A stretch of DNA of 64,000 nucleotides from Armigeres subalbatus. Taxonomy: Eukaryota; Arthropoda; Insecta; Diptera; Culicidae. The position numbers and the translations under genes were made by a program. The stretch lies in the NCBI RefSeq assembly GCF_024139115.2, contig NC_085139.1, positions 16,959,284 through 17,023,283 on the forward strand. Direction: 5' to 3'. The notes below the pieces were generated by a model. The model was not told where the DNA came from. It did not search any database and worked only from the letters and a program-made list of their open reading frames with translations. Below are positions 43,151-55,619 of the stretch, in pieces. The stretch's first letter is position 1; each line of letters begins with the position of its first letter.

Positions 43151-43195
43151 CCTCATATACATGGCCATAAATTCCAAGGTCTTTTACTGCAGCAA

Positions 43196-43486
43196 CCCAG
43201 GTAAAAGATAGTACTTCATTAACAGAAAAACGTGTTATTGATAACAAAGCATGAACTTGTTTGAAATAAGAGTAAAAATAACAAGCGAAAATAACAAAAA
43301 TTTTCACCGAAATATCATAAAAATATCAGGTTTTCCCATTAACAAGAACTTATCAATATCTTGAGCTATTGGTTTGTTCTTGTTAATAGCAAAATCTGAT
43401 ATTTTTATGATATTTCGATGCAAATTTTTTTTTTTACTTGTTATTTTTACTCTTATTTGTCATCAATATCACGGTTTCTACCCGGG
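43196..43486. mobile_element. Foldback MITE with CCCAGGTA / TACCCGGG ends
   Basis: Left end CCCAGGTAAAAG and right end TTTCTACCCGGG. The arms are complementary over much of 43215-43345 and 43365-43470 (for example AATATCATAAAAATATCAG / CTGATATTTTTATGATATT), with a short central loop at about 43345-43365. No ORF. Confidence 0.8.
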
Positions 43487-43489
43487 AAT

Positions 43490-44675
43490 GCAAGAACAAA
43501 AATGCTGCTTTCAACAATTTCAGAGCTCTAAAGATGATAATCAGCCTCCGCAGTTTTGTTAAATTTATTTTATTATCCGGATAAATTTGAACAGTTTCGG
43601 AATTTCAATTCCGTTCAGAATTCTCATGATCAGAGGGAATACTAGGTTTGATCGCGACAATTGGGGTTAGTTTACTGCTTCAAGCCGTTTCAATTATCTC
43701 CGGTACGTGGACCTGAATCATTACTACCAAAGTGTACCTGGATTTCCCATATCTACCACTTTCGTGGATTTGGATTTATTTTAACTTCATTGTTTGTCAT
43801 GTTACGTTATGTTACGGTATTCATTAACCAGTTCTCAAATTTTAAAGTGTGAATATTAAGTTTTAAAATTTTAGTATTAAGTTTATTTGAATTAAAATTT
43901 GCCAATAGAAGGTCCCGCGGTTGGACCTAAAGGTACATTGGAACTCGTCATAACATCGCAAATGAAGCAGACTCACGGGCTTGTGGCGACGGAATAAGAA
44001 TGGAAATCGATATGGACCAAGTCAGTTGGACCCAGGTCAAGACTAAAGCGAGCTTCCGCTCAGGATCTAGTTATTATACGCTGGCCCAAAGCTCAGGATC
44101 CATGATAAGGTAAGAGAGCCTTAAGAACAAGTGAATCATTTGGGTATTTCAGTTCAGTGGTTTTATTAACAAAAAATATGCGACTACTAACAAACTGGTG
44201 ACTTATTTTGTCTTTCACAATAAAAAATGAAAAATTCTTCCATACATCCATCGAAAAATGTTTGAAGATTCTTCGGCAATTTAAAATTCAAGAAATAAGT
44301 AAACGCACGTTTGAAAGAATTCCAGGATTTTCTAGACAAAAAAAACTTCTGTTCGAAATCGTAGAGGGAGAAACTGTCGATGGAACTTTTTCGAAAAAGT
44401 TTATTTCAAAAAATCAAAGAAATCTAGAAATTTTCGAGAATGGAAATACAACTAAAAAATCAGAGGATCCTCGAAAAAAAATCCCGGTATAGATTACGAA
44501 GAAAATTCTCGTGCAACATCCAGATGGAACTAGGAAGTAGGAGTAGCTTTGGAGGAATATACATTTTTGAAAAATAATGGCTTTATAGTGAAATTATGAA
44601 AAAAAATGTTGAAAGTTTTCAAGCCGAACATAAATCCATTGAATCCAAATCCAAAATTGTTCGAAGCAATTTGTT
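43490..44675. other. No gene recognised
   Basis: AT-rich; contains TTCGAAAATT/AATTTTCGA-type steps at 44210-44520 reminiscent of the degenerate GAATTCC repeats. Otherwise nothing seen. Confidence 0.3.
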
Positions 44676-44685
44676 AATGAAAAAT

Positions 44686-45360
44686 TATTATTTTTTATTA
44701 TTATTTATTCAGACTAAGGCCGAAGTGGCCTGTGCGGTATATAAGAGTCTCCTCCATTCGGCTCGGTCCATGGCTACACGTCGCCAATCACGCAGTCTAC
44801 GGAGGGTCCGCAAGTCATCTTCCACCTGATCGATCCACCTTGCCCGCTGCGCACCTCGCCTTCTTGTGCCCGTCGGATCGTTGTCGAGAACCATTTTCAC
44901 CGGGTTACTGTCCGACATTCTGGCTACGTGCCCGGCCCATCGCAGTCGTCCGATTTTCGCGGTGTGAACGATGGATGGTTCTCCCAACAGCTGATGCAAT
45001 TCGTGGTTCATTCGCCTCCTCCACGTACCGTCCGCCATCTGCACCCACCATAGATGGTACGCAGCACTTTCCTTTCGAAAACTCCAAGTGCGCGTTGGTC
45101 CTCCACGAGCATCGTCCAGGTCTCGTGTCCGTAGAGGACTACCGGTCTAATGAGCGTTTTGTAGATTGTCAGTTTGGTACGGCGGCGAACTCTATTCGAT
45201 CGGAGCGTCTTGCGGAGTCCAAAGTACGTACGATTTCCAGCCACTATGCGTCTCCGAATTTCTCTGCTGGTGTCATTTTCGGCAGTCACCAGTGAGCCCA
45301 AGTACACAAATTCTTCTACCACCTCGATTTCGTCACCACCTCGATTTCGTCACCACTGAT
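44686..45360 (-). mobile_element. RTE (JAM1-like) 3' fragment, 5'-truncated
   Basis: The minus strand encodes the C-terminal part: EEFVYLGSLVTAENDTSREI, YKTLIRPVVLYGHETW, RLRWAGHVARM and RRRGAQRARWIDQ. One frameshift lies near 45040. The tail reads AATAAATAATAATAAAAAATAATAAT on the minus strand at 44686-44712 (written here only as its position). A 9-bp duplication ATGAAAAAT lies at 44677-44685 and 45365-45373. It is very similar to the copy at 11075-14327. The 5' end carries a small duplication of CTCGATTTCGTCACCAC (45323-45356). Confidence 0.88.
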
Positions 45361-45374
45361 GTTTATGAAAAATG

Positions 45375-46460
45375 TTTCGTTCAAATTAAAAATCAAATCA
45401 CTTTTATCACATACTTTTATGCAACACAGGCTTCTACAAAGGTCGTTTAACAGTCACAAATCTAACAAAATTCGTAAATTGTTCTTTGGAACCAATGGAT
45501 GGTGGTCATTATGTCATTATGAAGCCTTGTCTACAGATTTCAGCAAAACATTTGATCGCGTTGGTATACCCATGCTTCTATCCAAATTACAGAAGATGGG
45601 AATTAAACCAAAACTGCTACAATGGCTTAACTCGTATTTAACCGAACGTGTTCGAATAGTAAGATTCAAAGGAAAAAGATCAGCTCTATCCAAGCCTCCT
45701 CTGGAGTTCCGCAAGGTTCTCATTTAGGACTATCATTACTTTTCATTCTGTTTGTGAATGATCTCCCATTTGTTCATTTATTAAGAACAGTCTTAACATA
45801 GCAGATGACATGAAACTGTTTCTGAAAATTAAAACTGCCGTGGATATTGTAACATTAAAATGGTGTAACATGGTGTAACAAAAGCCTTATATAATTAAAT
45901 ATTAAAAATGTACCTATCGTGAATATTAGTTTTGACAATCAAAGTGTAGCAAGGTGTGATAGAGTAAAGAGACCTGGAAGTAATATTGGATTCAAAATTC
46001 TCATTCATTGTGAACGAATCCAATAACAGTTTGGTCCCCCTTCTCAACTACAATGCAGATAGAATAGAGTCAGTTCAAAAACAATTTTTATTAAATGCAC
46101 TTCGTAAGTTAGGTTGGATCGTATTTCCATTGCCACCATATGTAGCTCGTTGCAACCTTATTAATATTCAAACACTGAAACTGCGTCGTGAGTTTGTCAT
46201 GGTATCTTTTATAAACAATATTGTATGTACCGTCACGACAACAGCGACATCGAAAAATATCTCCGTAAACTATCATCGAGCAAACTATGCTAAATATGGA
46301 CCTCTTAATCAGATGATGCTGACCTTTGATAAATATTGTGATAATATTGACCTAGCGATGCCAAAAATGCAGCTAAAACACTTTTTACACGTACCGTCTA
46401 CGGGGGTGTCATTGGGCCAAAATGTGGTATGCTCCAAGTAAATGTTACAAAGCTCTAGTA
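45375..46460 (+). pseudogene. LINE reverse transcriptase remnant
   Basis: Frames give STDFSKTFDRVG (RT Asp block), KPKLLQWLNSYL, SGVPQGSHLG with LFILFVNDLP in a shifted frame (45712-45770), and then IESVQKQFLLNALRKLGW and PPYVARCNLINI in 45986-46441. These are Jockey/I-type motifs. The catalytic FADD region reads ADDMK near 45800. It is heavily frameshifted and 5'-truncated, and directly follows the RTE fragment's target duplication. Confidence 0.65.
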
Positions 46461-47145
46461 GTTAATATTGGAATCAAGTTGTAATTAGTTAGGTACAAGC
46501 TTGAACAATAAATTTATCACTGTGTGGGGAAAAAATAATAAATGAGAGAAATTCTTCAAAGTTACATGTTGTTTAAAATTGGCCCATTCTCACTCCTCAC
46601 ATGGGGTGACATTGGGCCACATACAATAAAGTTCAGCGGTGACGATGCAACGATTCAATCGTTCAAAAAAATAACTGCCTACAATACGGCTTTTACCAAC
46701 TACGTATGGAAAATCAACCAAAGGCTTGGCCCAATCTCACCTCTTTTTAGCATGCATTGCTCGTTGCTACGAAAAAGCAAGACCGCTAAATAAATATTCA
46801 TAAGATTCGATAACACAACAAACAGATTATCGTAACATGATCACCAGGTATCCATCGATCTAAAATTTAGTTATGTAATAGATTTGTTGGGCATTACTGA
46901 CACTATTTTAATACGGGTTCATTCGATCAATAGTTTTACATTCAAATTCCAAGCATTATGGTACGAGCACAATTAATCCTTGGAATTTGTTTTGTGATTT
47001 CCTAAACGTGAATTTTAATAGAACCGTTTGAAGTTTTCATCAAAATTCGTAACAGTTTCTGAGATATTAGGAGTTGAAACATTTTTCGTTTTTGGCCCAA
47101 TCTTACTCCCTACGCCCAATGTTACCCCGAACGACGGTATTATAA
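46400..47145. mobile_element. Possible MITE(s) with GGGTGTCATTGGGCC ends
   Basis: GGGGGTGTCATTGGGCCAAAA (46404, one base trimmed by spacing) and ATGGGGTGACATTGGGCC (46601) face GGCCCAATCTTACTCC and GCCCAATGTTACCCCGAAC (47095-47142). This suggests one or two nested elements with imperfect inverted ends inside the LINE remnant. A target duplication was not resolved. Confidence 0.45.
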
Positions 47146-47149
47146 GTTA

Positions 47150-47885
47150 ATGGCACACTATTACAATATTTCTAACCAAGAATATTATTTTACAAATAAC
47201 TATTGTTAACTATTAAGGCTACTACTGTAATAACCACGTCTACAAAATTAATTGACAACGCGATAAATGAAAAAATGAAAAAATCCTAAACTGATAATGA
47301 ATCTGATTGCTTAAAATGCTGGGATTCCAGTTAAAGCATTTATTGGAGATCCAATTGCCAGTGGTTCAGCTGATTATGATAAGCACTGGCGGCGCCAGAG
47401 TTTTCGAAATGATGTGGCATTGGCATTTTTGGCGTAATAAGTTCGTTTATAATTTGGCGTCAGTAAGAACAATAATTGGAAGTCAAGCGAAAAATCAATT
47501 TAAAAAAACCCTGAATGTTACGAAATTTTAATTACATTTTTTGTATACAAACTGTTGAGTAATTTATGGAAAAGGTATCAGGGAATTCTTGTGATTTTTT
47601 ATTTCCACAAACTTCTAGTTCCTGGAGTGCTTAAGGATATCCGGACAAGTATGAAAATGGATAGACTATAATCGCGACATTTTTGGGGGATTTCTAGAGT
47701 CAGAACCGGGTTTAACTACTGTCCAGAATTCTTCGGATGTTCTCAAGAATTTATTCCTTGTGAATTAACTAACATTTTTCGTAAATATCTTGAATATTTT
47801 TTAATACCTCTTAATACCTTTAATACCTTTCAATACCTTTTAATACCTAATAATAATATACCAATATATAATATATATAATATTT
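47150..47885. other. No gene; AATACC and TA low complexity at 47805-47885
   Basis: Unassigned AT-rich DNA. Repeated AATACCT steps and then an ATATAT run occupy 47805-47885. Confidence 0.4.
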
Positions 47886-47889
47886 TATA

Positions 47890-48375
47890 ATACCTCCATG
47901 GTTTTCCAGAAAATTTTAAAAATTATTCCGTTGAATTCCTACAGAAAATTATTTCAGGAATTCCTTCGAATATCATCGGAAATTCCATTCCCTCGAAAAT
48001 CTTTCCAATAATTTCTCCTGAATTTCCACCATGAATTCTTTCCAAAGTTCTTGGACAAAACTTCAGGAATCTCCGAACAAATTCCCAGCGGAATTTCTGA
48101 AGGAATTTTTGACATTCAGAAATTTTCAGGAATTTTTTTCCTGTTTCAGAAAACTCTCCGGAAATCAATTTGCAGATAAACCCGGAAATTTCTTTGGAAG
48201 TTCCTCAGAACATTTCTTTGAAAATTCAAAGAAGGAATTCTAAGAAAATTTCTTTTGAAATTCCTTTACGAATACTTTTAAATTCTTCTGAAACTCATTT
48301 GAAAGTTCTTTGGAAATACCTAAGGAAAATTCTTCGGAAAGCCGTTCAGGAATACCTACAGAAATTGCTTTAAAA
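47890..48375. repeat. GAATTCC degenerate minisatellite
   Basis: Repeated AATTCC / GGAAATT motifs spaced about every 20-25 bp, each with small dyads (GGAATT / AATTCC). No two units are identical. The same style of repeat recurs at 49400, 52560, 54540 and 55620. Confidence 0.6.
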
Positions 48376-49301
48376 AAAAAAAAGAGTCGATATTCGATTT
48401 ATTTTCGGGAAACAATGAAGCTAGTTGTTCTGAACGCGTCAGATTTTTTTCAGAAGCCGATAGGGACATTATTCAACCCTATATAACCCAAATTTTTGTT
48501 TTCGCTCAAATCACTACTTTGCTTTCTAAAATCAATCTGAAAACGTTTTGGGCAATAAAAAAATTTGATTCGCGATTTCATCAATTTCAAATTTCAATTT
48601 TTTAGAATTTTGTATTTGAAATTTTTCATCCCATAAAATAACTGTTTGAGTCTATTCATCTTTTTTGATTTTGCAACCTATTTAGAGTTTGAAAATTTAT
48701 ATTCAAAGTCGACAAAAAATACTCAATTTTAAATAAATTTTTATTAATGTGTAGATATTTGAAAAATAATTTTTAACCACCTTTAAACATGCATTGTAGT
48801 TTTTATTATTGATCGACATTAAAAACTTTACGAAATCTGAACAACTGAAACTGACAACAAAAATAATCAAAATACCCCGTCCAAAGACTGTCTTGAGTAG
48901 TAGAGGGTTAATTTTAAGTTTAAAATATATGAAAATTGCTGCCTCGACATTTTCGGTCTTGTTTGACGTATAAAATAAATTGGTGTTCCCAATATGGTTT
49001 CAAACGCAAACTAGCAAAACACCGCAGGGCACTTGATCCAACCTTTGACAGTTAATATATGGGCCTGAAGTACCGAGCTGATGGTTCTTGTGTTCTAAAA
49101 TCTTCCCTTTTCAGGAACAGAAGTTGCTCAGCCTAAAACATGTTTTAAAAAATCTCAAAAGTATAGTTTTTACTCACTTAGACTATCTCCAGAATTTACG
49201 TAAAATTGGTTCATGTATTCTTGACCGATACCCAATAGTTTGCAACCATAAAAGATGTAGGGCTTTAGGAGCCAATTATTTAAGGAATACTTCTCAAATG
49301 T
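48376..49301. other. No gene recognised
   Basis: AT-rich, no clear repeat or ORF. Confidence 0.35.
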
Positions 49302-49397
49302 GGGCCCTCTTTAGCCGTGCGGTAAGACGCGCGGCTACAAAGCAAGACCCAGATCATCCCCCGGTGGGGATGTAATGCCAATAAGAAGAAGAAGAAG
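49302..49397 (+). mobile_element. Feilai-like SINE, internally deleted
   Basis: Head GGGCCCTCTTTAGCCGTGCG, CGCGGCTACAAAGCAAGACC, then a jump to GGTGGGGATGTAATGCCAAT and a (GAA)n tail. The B box and most of the body are missing. ACTTCTCAA flanks at 49289-49297 and 49398-49406 look like the target duplication. Confidence 0.75.
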
Positions 49398-49399
49398 AC

Positions 49400-49600
49400 T
49401 TCTCAATATACCTTTAGGAGAAATCTTTCAGAAATTTCTTAAGGAATTTCTTCGGGATATGTTTAAGGAAATCTTCTGGAAATTAACGCCAGGAGATCCT
49501 TTTGATATTCGTAAAGGAATTCCTTCGGAATATCTTCTGGAAATGCCTTCGTAAACTTTTCCGAAAATACATTAAAAACTTCCTCCAGGATTTTTTCAGT
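49400..49600. repeat. GAATTCC degenerate minisatellite
   Basis: Short block of TTCCTTCGGAATAT / GGAATTTCTTCGGGA-type units adjoining the SINE tail. Confidence 0.5.
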
Positions 49601-51450
49601 TAACCATACAAAGTTTGTAACAGGGTTACAAAAAATACCCCGCCCTTCCCTATTCCAATCATGTCCAAATTTGAGCAAAAACCGTTCTCAATCACTGATT
49701 CTCGTTTTGGTTATTGGTCTGAAGATAGAGTTGTTAAAACATAAGCAAAAATTACAGCACAATAAGTTCACCGGATGAAGTCAGCCGAATGCGAACCTGA
49801 CCACCAATTGACCTCGGGTAGTTCGTTATAGCTCGATGTTTGAGAAGCACACTCTTTCGAAGACGATTAGAATGCTAACCATCAAGCAGTGAAGACGGTA
49901 CACAAAAAGTAGTTCGACAATTAGACACGAGGACTTAATGCACTAAAGACAGAAATACTTTTTTTAAGTGATTTTTTAATTATACATAAAGTTAATCACT
50001 TACAAAATTACTAGTTAGTAAGACAGAAGATTGAGTTGCGGAACTTGAAAAGTTTATCAGGTTTGTAGAGTGGAACGAATAAAATAAGAACTAGTTTAAC
50101 ATAAAAATTGCTTACAGAAAGGAGACAAAAGAGGCAGAGACAGATTAGTAGGACTAGACTTTAGGGTAGCACGTGTACGCAAAACTGACAAAAAAAACAG
50201 GTAACTACTGTAAATACTACACAAGTAACCATACTGACAGCATCCTAATTTTGTTTGAAGAATATTCCTTCAAACGAAGGTCCTATTCTTAGGCCTGAAC
50301 CACGATGGGAATGCCCTTAAGAGTCGCTACCTAGGTGTATGTTGTCCGAGTTAAGCCCCCTGTTCGTCGGTCGCCCATTCAGCCGATATCGGTGACCAAG
50401 ATTCTGGAAACGCTCCTCGCCGCCCCGTGTTTAAAAGCTCTGGCAACTGATCGTTTGTCGCCGACGTCTGAGCTTCTGCAACGATCCGCCCGAAAGTGCA
50501 ACATCGGTCAACATATGTTGCACGCCTGCGGAAAGCTCAACCCGAAGACGCAACCCGAACTCCGACCACAATCGCGCGCAACATGAACCAGCAAATCCGT
50601 CGTATGAAAGCCACCCCGAAGAAAAAGTGAAGAACTACAAGTAAGACTACTAACCCCCCTACGTAGCAATAAATTTTGCAAAATTCAAACGGTCATATAG
50701 GAAAAAAAGAGGTATTTTTGGCCAAAATTATGAATCATCATAAAAACATAGATAGAAAAGAAAAATATTTTTTCTGAGCCTTCAATGGGGTATGGGACCA
50801 ATTTTCGGCATAGTATCAATTTTTGTCATATTCTACAAAACCAACGGAATTTAGTCACTTTTTGGCTTGCAATAAGCCTGTTTGATGCTGGATAAAATAC
50901 AAATGGTCATATAAACTGTATATTCGTGTCAATTGACACAACACAGATTTCCTAAAATGATAAAAAAAAGCACTATCAGCTTCTGATGTTGAAAATTCAC
51001 TGAGTAGAACTTATAAAACCAACAAAGGAGGGAAAAACAGATTCAATTAACGTCATTTTGTGACATCAACGAAGTGGAATTTCATTTATTTGATATTTCA
51101 TTAAGATTTCTTTCATAATTATTAAAAGGTATCGTGGCAATGAGTTATTCAACACACTACTCATCCAACACGTTATGATACGTTATGGTTAAATCTATAA
51201 TTCCCTTCTTTAATGCAGTAATGTCAAAATTGTAAATTTTGAACAACTTCCCTTCTCACTGCGTAACGCTTTTTATATGATAGGTATTTTTTCTTGAATT
51301 AGGCGCGCAACGTTAAGGCATAGCCCTCCCCCTTAAAATGTTATGTAAATTATGTTCGTCACCAAATTTAATTAAAGTCTAGTAACTCAGATTGAAATTG
51401 AAAAATAAGAAGTTTACCAAAACACCTGATTAATCCCCATAGCAGTAATG
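49600..51450. other. No gene recognised; GC-richer block 50290-50640
   Basis: Bases 50290-50640 are GC-richer with an 83-residue open frame but no recognised motif; a retroelement fragment is possible. The rest is AT-rich and featureless. Confidence 0.3.
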
Positions 51451-51787
51451 TTGTCTTTCTCGTGCATTATAAGAAAATGTATTTTGTCCATAACTTTTGA
51501 GCGCGTAGTCCGATCCAGCCTATTTTTTAATAGGGAACAATGAAACAACGTTCTCTGACGAATGAAACTTGTTGCGAGTGAATCGGGTTAGAGTAAGTGC
51601 TTAGAAAAGAGTTAAGGCCATTTTTGCTCACACACATACAGACATTCACACACATGTACACACAGACATCACTTCAATTCTTCGAACTGAGTCGATCGGT
51701 ATACAACACTATGAGTGTTTGGGTTTTTTAAATGCTTTTAGAGCGATCATATAGCTTCTACGTATACTTAGTACACGAGAAAGGCAA
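51451..51787. mobile_element. MITE with TTGTCTTTCTCGTG / CACGAGAAAGGCAA ends
   Basis: The terminal inverted repeats of about 14 bp (one mismatch) enclose about 335 bp. The interior has ACACACATACAGACATTCAC microsatellite-like sequence and GCGCGTAGTCCGATC. This CTTTCTCGTG-type end is common in mosquito genomes. No ORF. Confidence 0.75.
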
Positions 51788-51789
51788 AA

Positions 51790-52558
51790 ATGGGCAATTT
51801 TTTAAATTCATGTATCTTACAAAATGGTGAATTTGTGCAGAATTTTATTCATGGTTCTTAAAGCTTAGGAGTTGAATAGTGTAGCGCATGATGTTTTACT
51901 GTGGGGTATTGCGGGGTACCAAACTGTTTTGTACGTTAAATATTGCGTAAAATATGCCTTTACAAAACTACTAAAAACTAAATTCAGAACGGAGCCTATT
52001 GCATAGATCTGTTTAAGAGCTTTGTAACGATATATAAATATGTTATTTTTGAGACGAAAACATGACAAAGCTGTCCGTTTTCCCAAAAAACGTAAAAATA
52101 TCATTTCTAGGAGGGGCTAGTTTGAACACTCCCCACCTCTCCCAAAAAAATCTAAAACATAGAAACTGTCCTGATTAAAGAAATATAGGGTATAAGCTGT
52201 GTATTCATCACATTTTATTCGCGCAAATCGAAAATTGGCCTTTTGGTAGTTTTGGCCACACCTTTATATGGGGCTGTCCTATTGTGATGCGATAGGAGAT
52301 TTTCGGTATAAGCCAGCGAATTTCGTCCAACTGTAAGATGGAAGGTTAAGACAGTCGTGGTTCTAACGGTTATTTAGTTGTTGGGTACCAAGTGGTATCG
52401 CTGCCACCGTAGGTTTTGGTGAACTCACCCTGAGGTCTCACAGCCGGAACGGGGAATCTCACATTTGAGATCGTGCTCCTCCACGACAACTTTGTTGTCT
52501 GGCACTTAAGTGGAGGTTGTGATTATCCTTATTCTGATTATAAAACCCCGTCCCGTTA
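51790..52558. other. No gene recognised
   Basis: Unassigned. A short self-complementary CCACGACAACTTTGTTGTCTGG lies around 52481-52502 (position given; motif shown only in part as ACAACTTTGTTGT). Confidence 0.3.
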
Positions 52559-52559
52559 A

Positions 52560-53860
52560 AAGTTTCTTCTGATTTTTTTTTCGGAAATTCATTTAAGATA
52601 TAAATATGAAATACTGAAGGAACTTTCAGAAGAGTTTCTTTCGGCAATTTCAAAGGAATTTCCAGATGAAATTTCCGAAAGAATGGTCAAAGTAATTTCA
52701 GAATTGAAAACAAAATCTGAATGAATTTCTGAAGTGATTTGCGAAATAAATCTTAAAGGAGTATTCGAATATTTTTGAAGAATTTAAAATTAACTTTCTG
52801 GAGCAATTCCTCAAAAAAAATTGAAAGGATTTCTGGATAAAGTTCTATGCAAATTACGAAGGAATCTCTATCATTTCTTTTAAAAGTTTCCGAAGGGTCT
52901 TCCTAGAAATTATTGGAAAATTTATTAAAATAATTTCTTTAAAAAGCTCGAGCGATTTCAAAAGGTTTTTTTGGAACAATTTCCGCAGGTGTTTCCAAAA
53001 TATTTTCCGTAGGAATTCCGACAAAATTTCCAAAGCAATTCCCGATAGAATGTCTAAAAAAGTTTACGAAGAAAATTTCGAAAGAATTCGTTAAGGAATT
53101 TACGAAGGAATCCCTAGAGGAATTTTCAAAGGATTTTCTGAAGAAATTTTCGAAGCTATTTTTGAAGCGATTTTCTAGATTTTTTAAAGGAGTTTTTAGA
53201 ATTCCTTCTTCGAGTTTTAGAACAAACATCTTCCATTACCAAAAATTTCTTGGATCTATCTGTGAAATAATTTCCTGAGGATTTTTCGAAACAACTTGCG
53301 GATGAAATTCCGAAGGAATTCTTGAAGGAATGCCTAGAGAAATTCAAGAATGTCGAAATTTCTTTCAGGAGCTCATTAGGCAATTCCTTTATGAATTCGT
53401 TCGGATGTTCCTGAAGGAAATTCTGGAGGAATTACGGGAGCTGAGCGAATGGAATTTCCGATGGAATCATTTAGAATCTGATGGAACAATTTGTGAAAGA
53501 ATTGTTAAAGGAATTCTTGAATGAAATTCAGGAAAAGTTTTTTTTACGGAATTTTAAAAATAATTACTTTAGGTATTGCTAGGATCATTTGTGGAGAATA
53601 TTTGAATAATTTCCTTGAGGAATTTTGCAATGAATCACTGGAGGAATTTCCGATGGTTCACTTGGAGAATTTTGCGATAAAGTTCCTAGAGGAATTATAG
53701 AAGGTATGGCTAAAAGAATTTCTGGATGGCTATCCGGATTAATTCCAACTGTTATTTTTTGGATAAATTCATGAAATATCACCTGGATGAATATTCTTAG
53801 AAATTTCAGGAGAAATTACGGAAGCATCTCCTGAAGTAAATGCCCAAGAAGTTTTTGAGA
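52560..53860. repeat. GAATTCC degenerate minisatellite, long block
   Basis: About 1.3 kb of AATTTC/GAAGGAATT/TTCCGAA units at about 20-30 bp spacing. Most short open frames here are repeat translations rich in SFENS or KFPK runs. The block ends at the hairpin element at 53881. Confidence 0.65.
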
Positions 53861-53880
53861 ATATGTATTCGATATTTTTA

Positions 53881-53942
53881 CTATGTCTGAAACTCGATTT
53901 GTATAACTGCACAGGATTGCACAAATCGAGTTTAGGACATAG
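53881..53942. mobile_element. Tiny TA-flanked hairpin element, 62 bp
   Basis: 22-bp arms (CTATGTCTGAAACTCGATTT at the left; 20 of 22 complementary to the right arm) around an 18-bp loop, between TA dinucleotides (53879-53880 and 53943-53944). Its ends match those of the longer hairpin at 59528-59686, and some flanking sequence on the right (AATTTCC, CTCCGG, TGG) is also shared. Confidence 0.75.
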
Positions 53943-53984
53943 TAATCAATTTCCTCTCCGGGTGGCTTATATCTAGAATATAGA

Positions 53985-54060
53985 CCAGAGGTTCCCAAAC
54001 TGTGGGTCGCGACCCCCAGGGGGGTCGTGGGCTGATCAGTGGTGGGTCGCGAAAAACAAA
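53985..54060 (+). mobile_element. hAT-like element end
   Basis: CAGAGGTTCCCAAACTGTGG followed by GTCGCGACCCCC is the classic end of hAT elements. The opposite inverted end was not found in the window, so this is a solo or truncated end. Confidence 0.6.
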
Positions 54061-54540
54061 TCTTAATTCATAATTTTGTTATTATTTTGTCCCACAAATC
54101 TAATCCATATTTTAAATTAGGATCTAAGTTATGATTTGATGATTAAAGAACAACAAACCTGACGAGGTCAACGGCCTTTTTTTGTTATACGATATTTGGG
54201 CAAGTACAAAGAAGTCCTATACAATCCATTTTAAGATGACTCGGAAAGGCACCACACACTGTGTTTTTTTCCTATCTTTCGTCTCTTTCTAGCATTGTCA
54301 CCTCGTGTTTTTGGAGCGGGGTATATCGGTTTTCAGTTGTTTGATGTAACTGTAAATGTATCAGCATAAAGATTGCGAGGAAGCAGCCGCCGGTGATACT
54401 TTTCAAAATCATATTTGTTTGTAGAAAAAAAATTAAGCCTTCAATAATGGAAATTATGACGATTTGATGATTGTTCGTGCTTCCCGTATCACGTTAACTT
54501 TGATTGTGCTGGTATTTTTGTTTTTTTGGCACGAAGCAAG
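54061..54540. other. No gene recognised
   Basis: May be the interior of the hAT-like element whose left end is at 53985; nothing else seen. Confidence 0.3.
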
Positions 54541-54930
54541 CTGTCTGGATTTTCAAAAGAATTCCAGGAGAAATTTCTGGAAGAGTTCCCAAAGTAATTC
54601 CTTTAGATGTTCCTGAAGAAATTCTTGCATGAGTTTCTGAAGTAATTCCGTAGGAATTCCATCGGAAATTCTTTCATGGATTTGTTTTTAATTAAACAGA
54701 AAATTCCTTAAATAATTCCTTCAGAAATTCATTTAGCTTTTTTCGAAAATCTATTTAGGTAGTTGTAGTAGTATTCACGTAAATTCATCCTGAAATGCAT
54801 TTGAAAATTCCTCCTGGAATTTTTTGTAAAATATCTAAAGAAAATCCTCCAGAAATTCTTTCAGGAACTCCTCTATGAATAATTTCTAAAATTCCCCCAG
54901 TAGTTCCTTTGAACATTCTTCCAGGGATTC
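54540..54930. repeat. GAATTCC degenerate minisatellite
   Basis: Repeated AATTCC/GGAATTC units with small dyads, same style as 52560-53860. Confidence 0.55.
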
Positions 54931-55054
54931 TTTTGGAAAACCTCTCGAAGTTTCATCAGTAACAATATGAAATTTTCTCCAAAGTTGTTGTCTTTGCAAG
55001 TCGTATTACTGGAAGTTACTAAAAAAATTCCTGAAATATATTCCGAATCTTCTT

Positions 55055-55200
55055 CTATATAATAAAAATGAAATGGTCTGTGTTCGTATCCGCATAACTC
55101 GAAAACGGCTGGATGGATTTTTTTCATTTCTTCAGCAGAAATATTCTTTATAGTTTCCGACGGGTTTATATGATATTTCCTCAGTCGAAAATCATTAATA
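55055..55200 (+). repeat. Dispersed ATATAATAAAAATGAAATGG-type repeat
   Basis: CTATATAATAAAAATGAAAT then CGCATAACTCGAAAACGGCT is a familiar insect dispersed repeat. A relative lies at 60340-60600. The class (Helitron-related or other) is not settled from sequence. Confidence 0.45.
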
Positions 55201-55268
55201 AGTTGAGTTAATCGCGAAAAACTAAAATTATGAATAGTATGGAAATTTTGCGTGGGCAGATCAGAACG

Positions 55269-55552
55269 GGGCCCTCCTTAGCCGTGCGGTAAGACGCGCG
55301 GCTACAAAGCTGAACCATGCTGAGGGTGGCTGGGTTCGATTCCCGGTGCCGGTCTAGGCAATTTTCGGATTGAAATTGTCTCGACTTCCCTGGGCATAAA
55401 AGTATCATCGTGTTAGCCTCATGATATACGAATGCAAAAATGGTAACTTGGGTTAGAAACCTCGCCGTTAATTACTGTGGAAGTGCTTAATGAACACTAT
55501 GCTGCGAGGCGGCTCTGTCCCAGTGTGGGGATGTAATGCCAATAAGAAGAAG
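55269..55552 (+). mobile_element. Feilai-like tRNA SINE, essentially full length
   Basis: Head CCTCCTTAGCCGTGCGGTAA, B box GGTTCGATTCC (about 55331), body with GTCTCGACTTCCCTGGGCAT, and tail AATAAGAAGAAG. An 11-bp duplication with one mismatch (AGATCAGAACG at 55258-55268, AGCTCAGAACG at 55553-55563) fixes its ends at 284 bp. It is the best reference for the copies at 42560 and 49302. Confidence 0.9.
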
Positions 55553-55619
55553 AGCTCAGAACGCCTATTTTCGCCTACTATGCACGACAATGTCTGCCTG
55601 GTCGACTAGTATAAAATAT

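Noticed and set aside
46400..46441. Extension of the LINE ORF through VPSTGVSLGQNVVCSK
   Set aside because: This part coincides with the GGGTGTCATTGGGCC element end, so it is inserted sequence rather than LINE protein.
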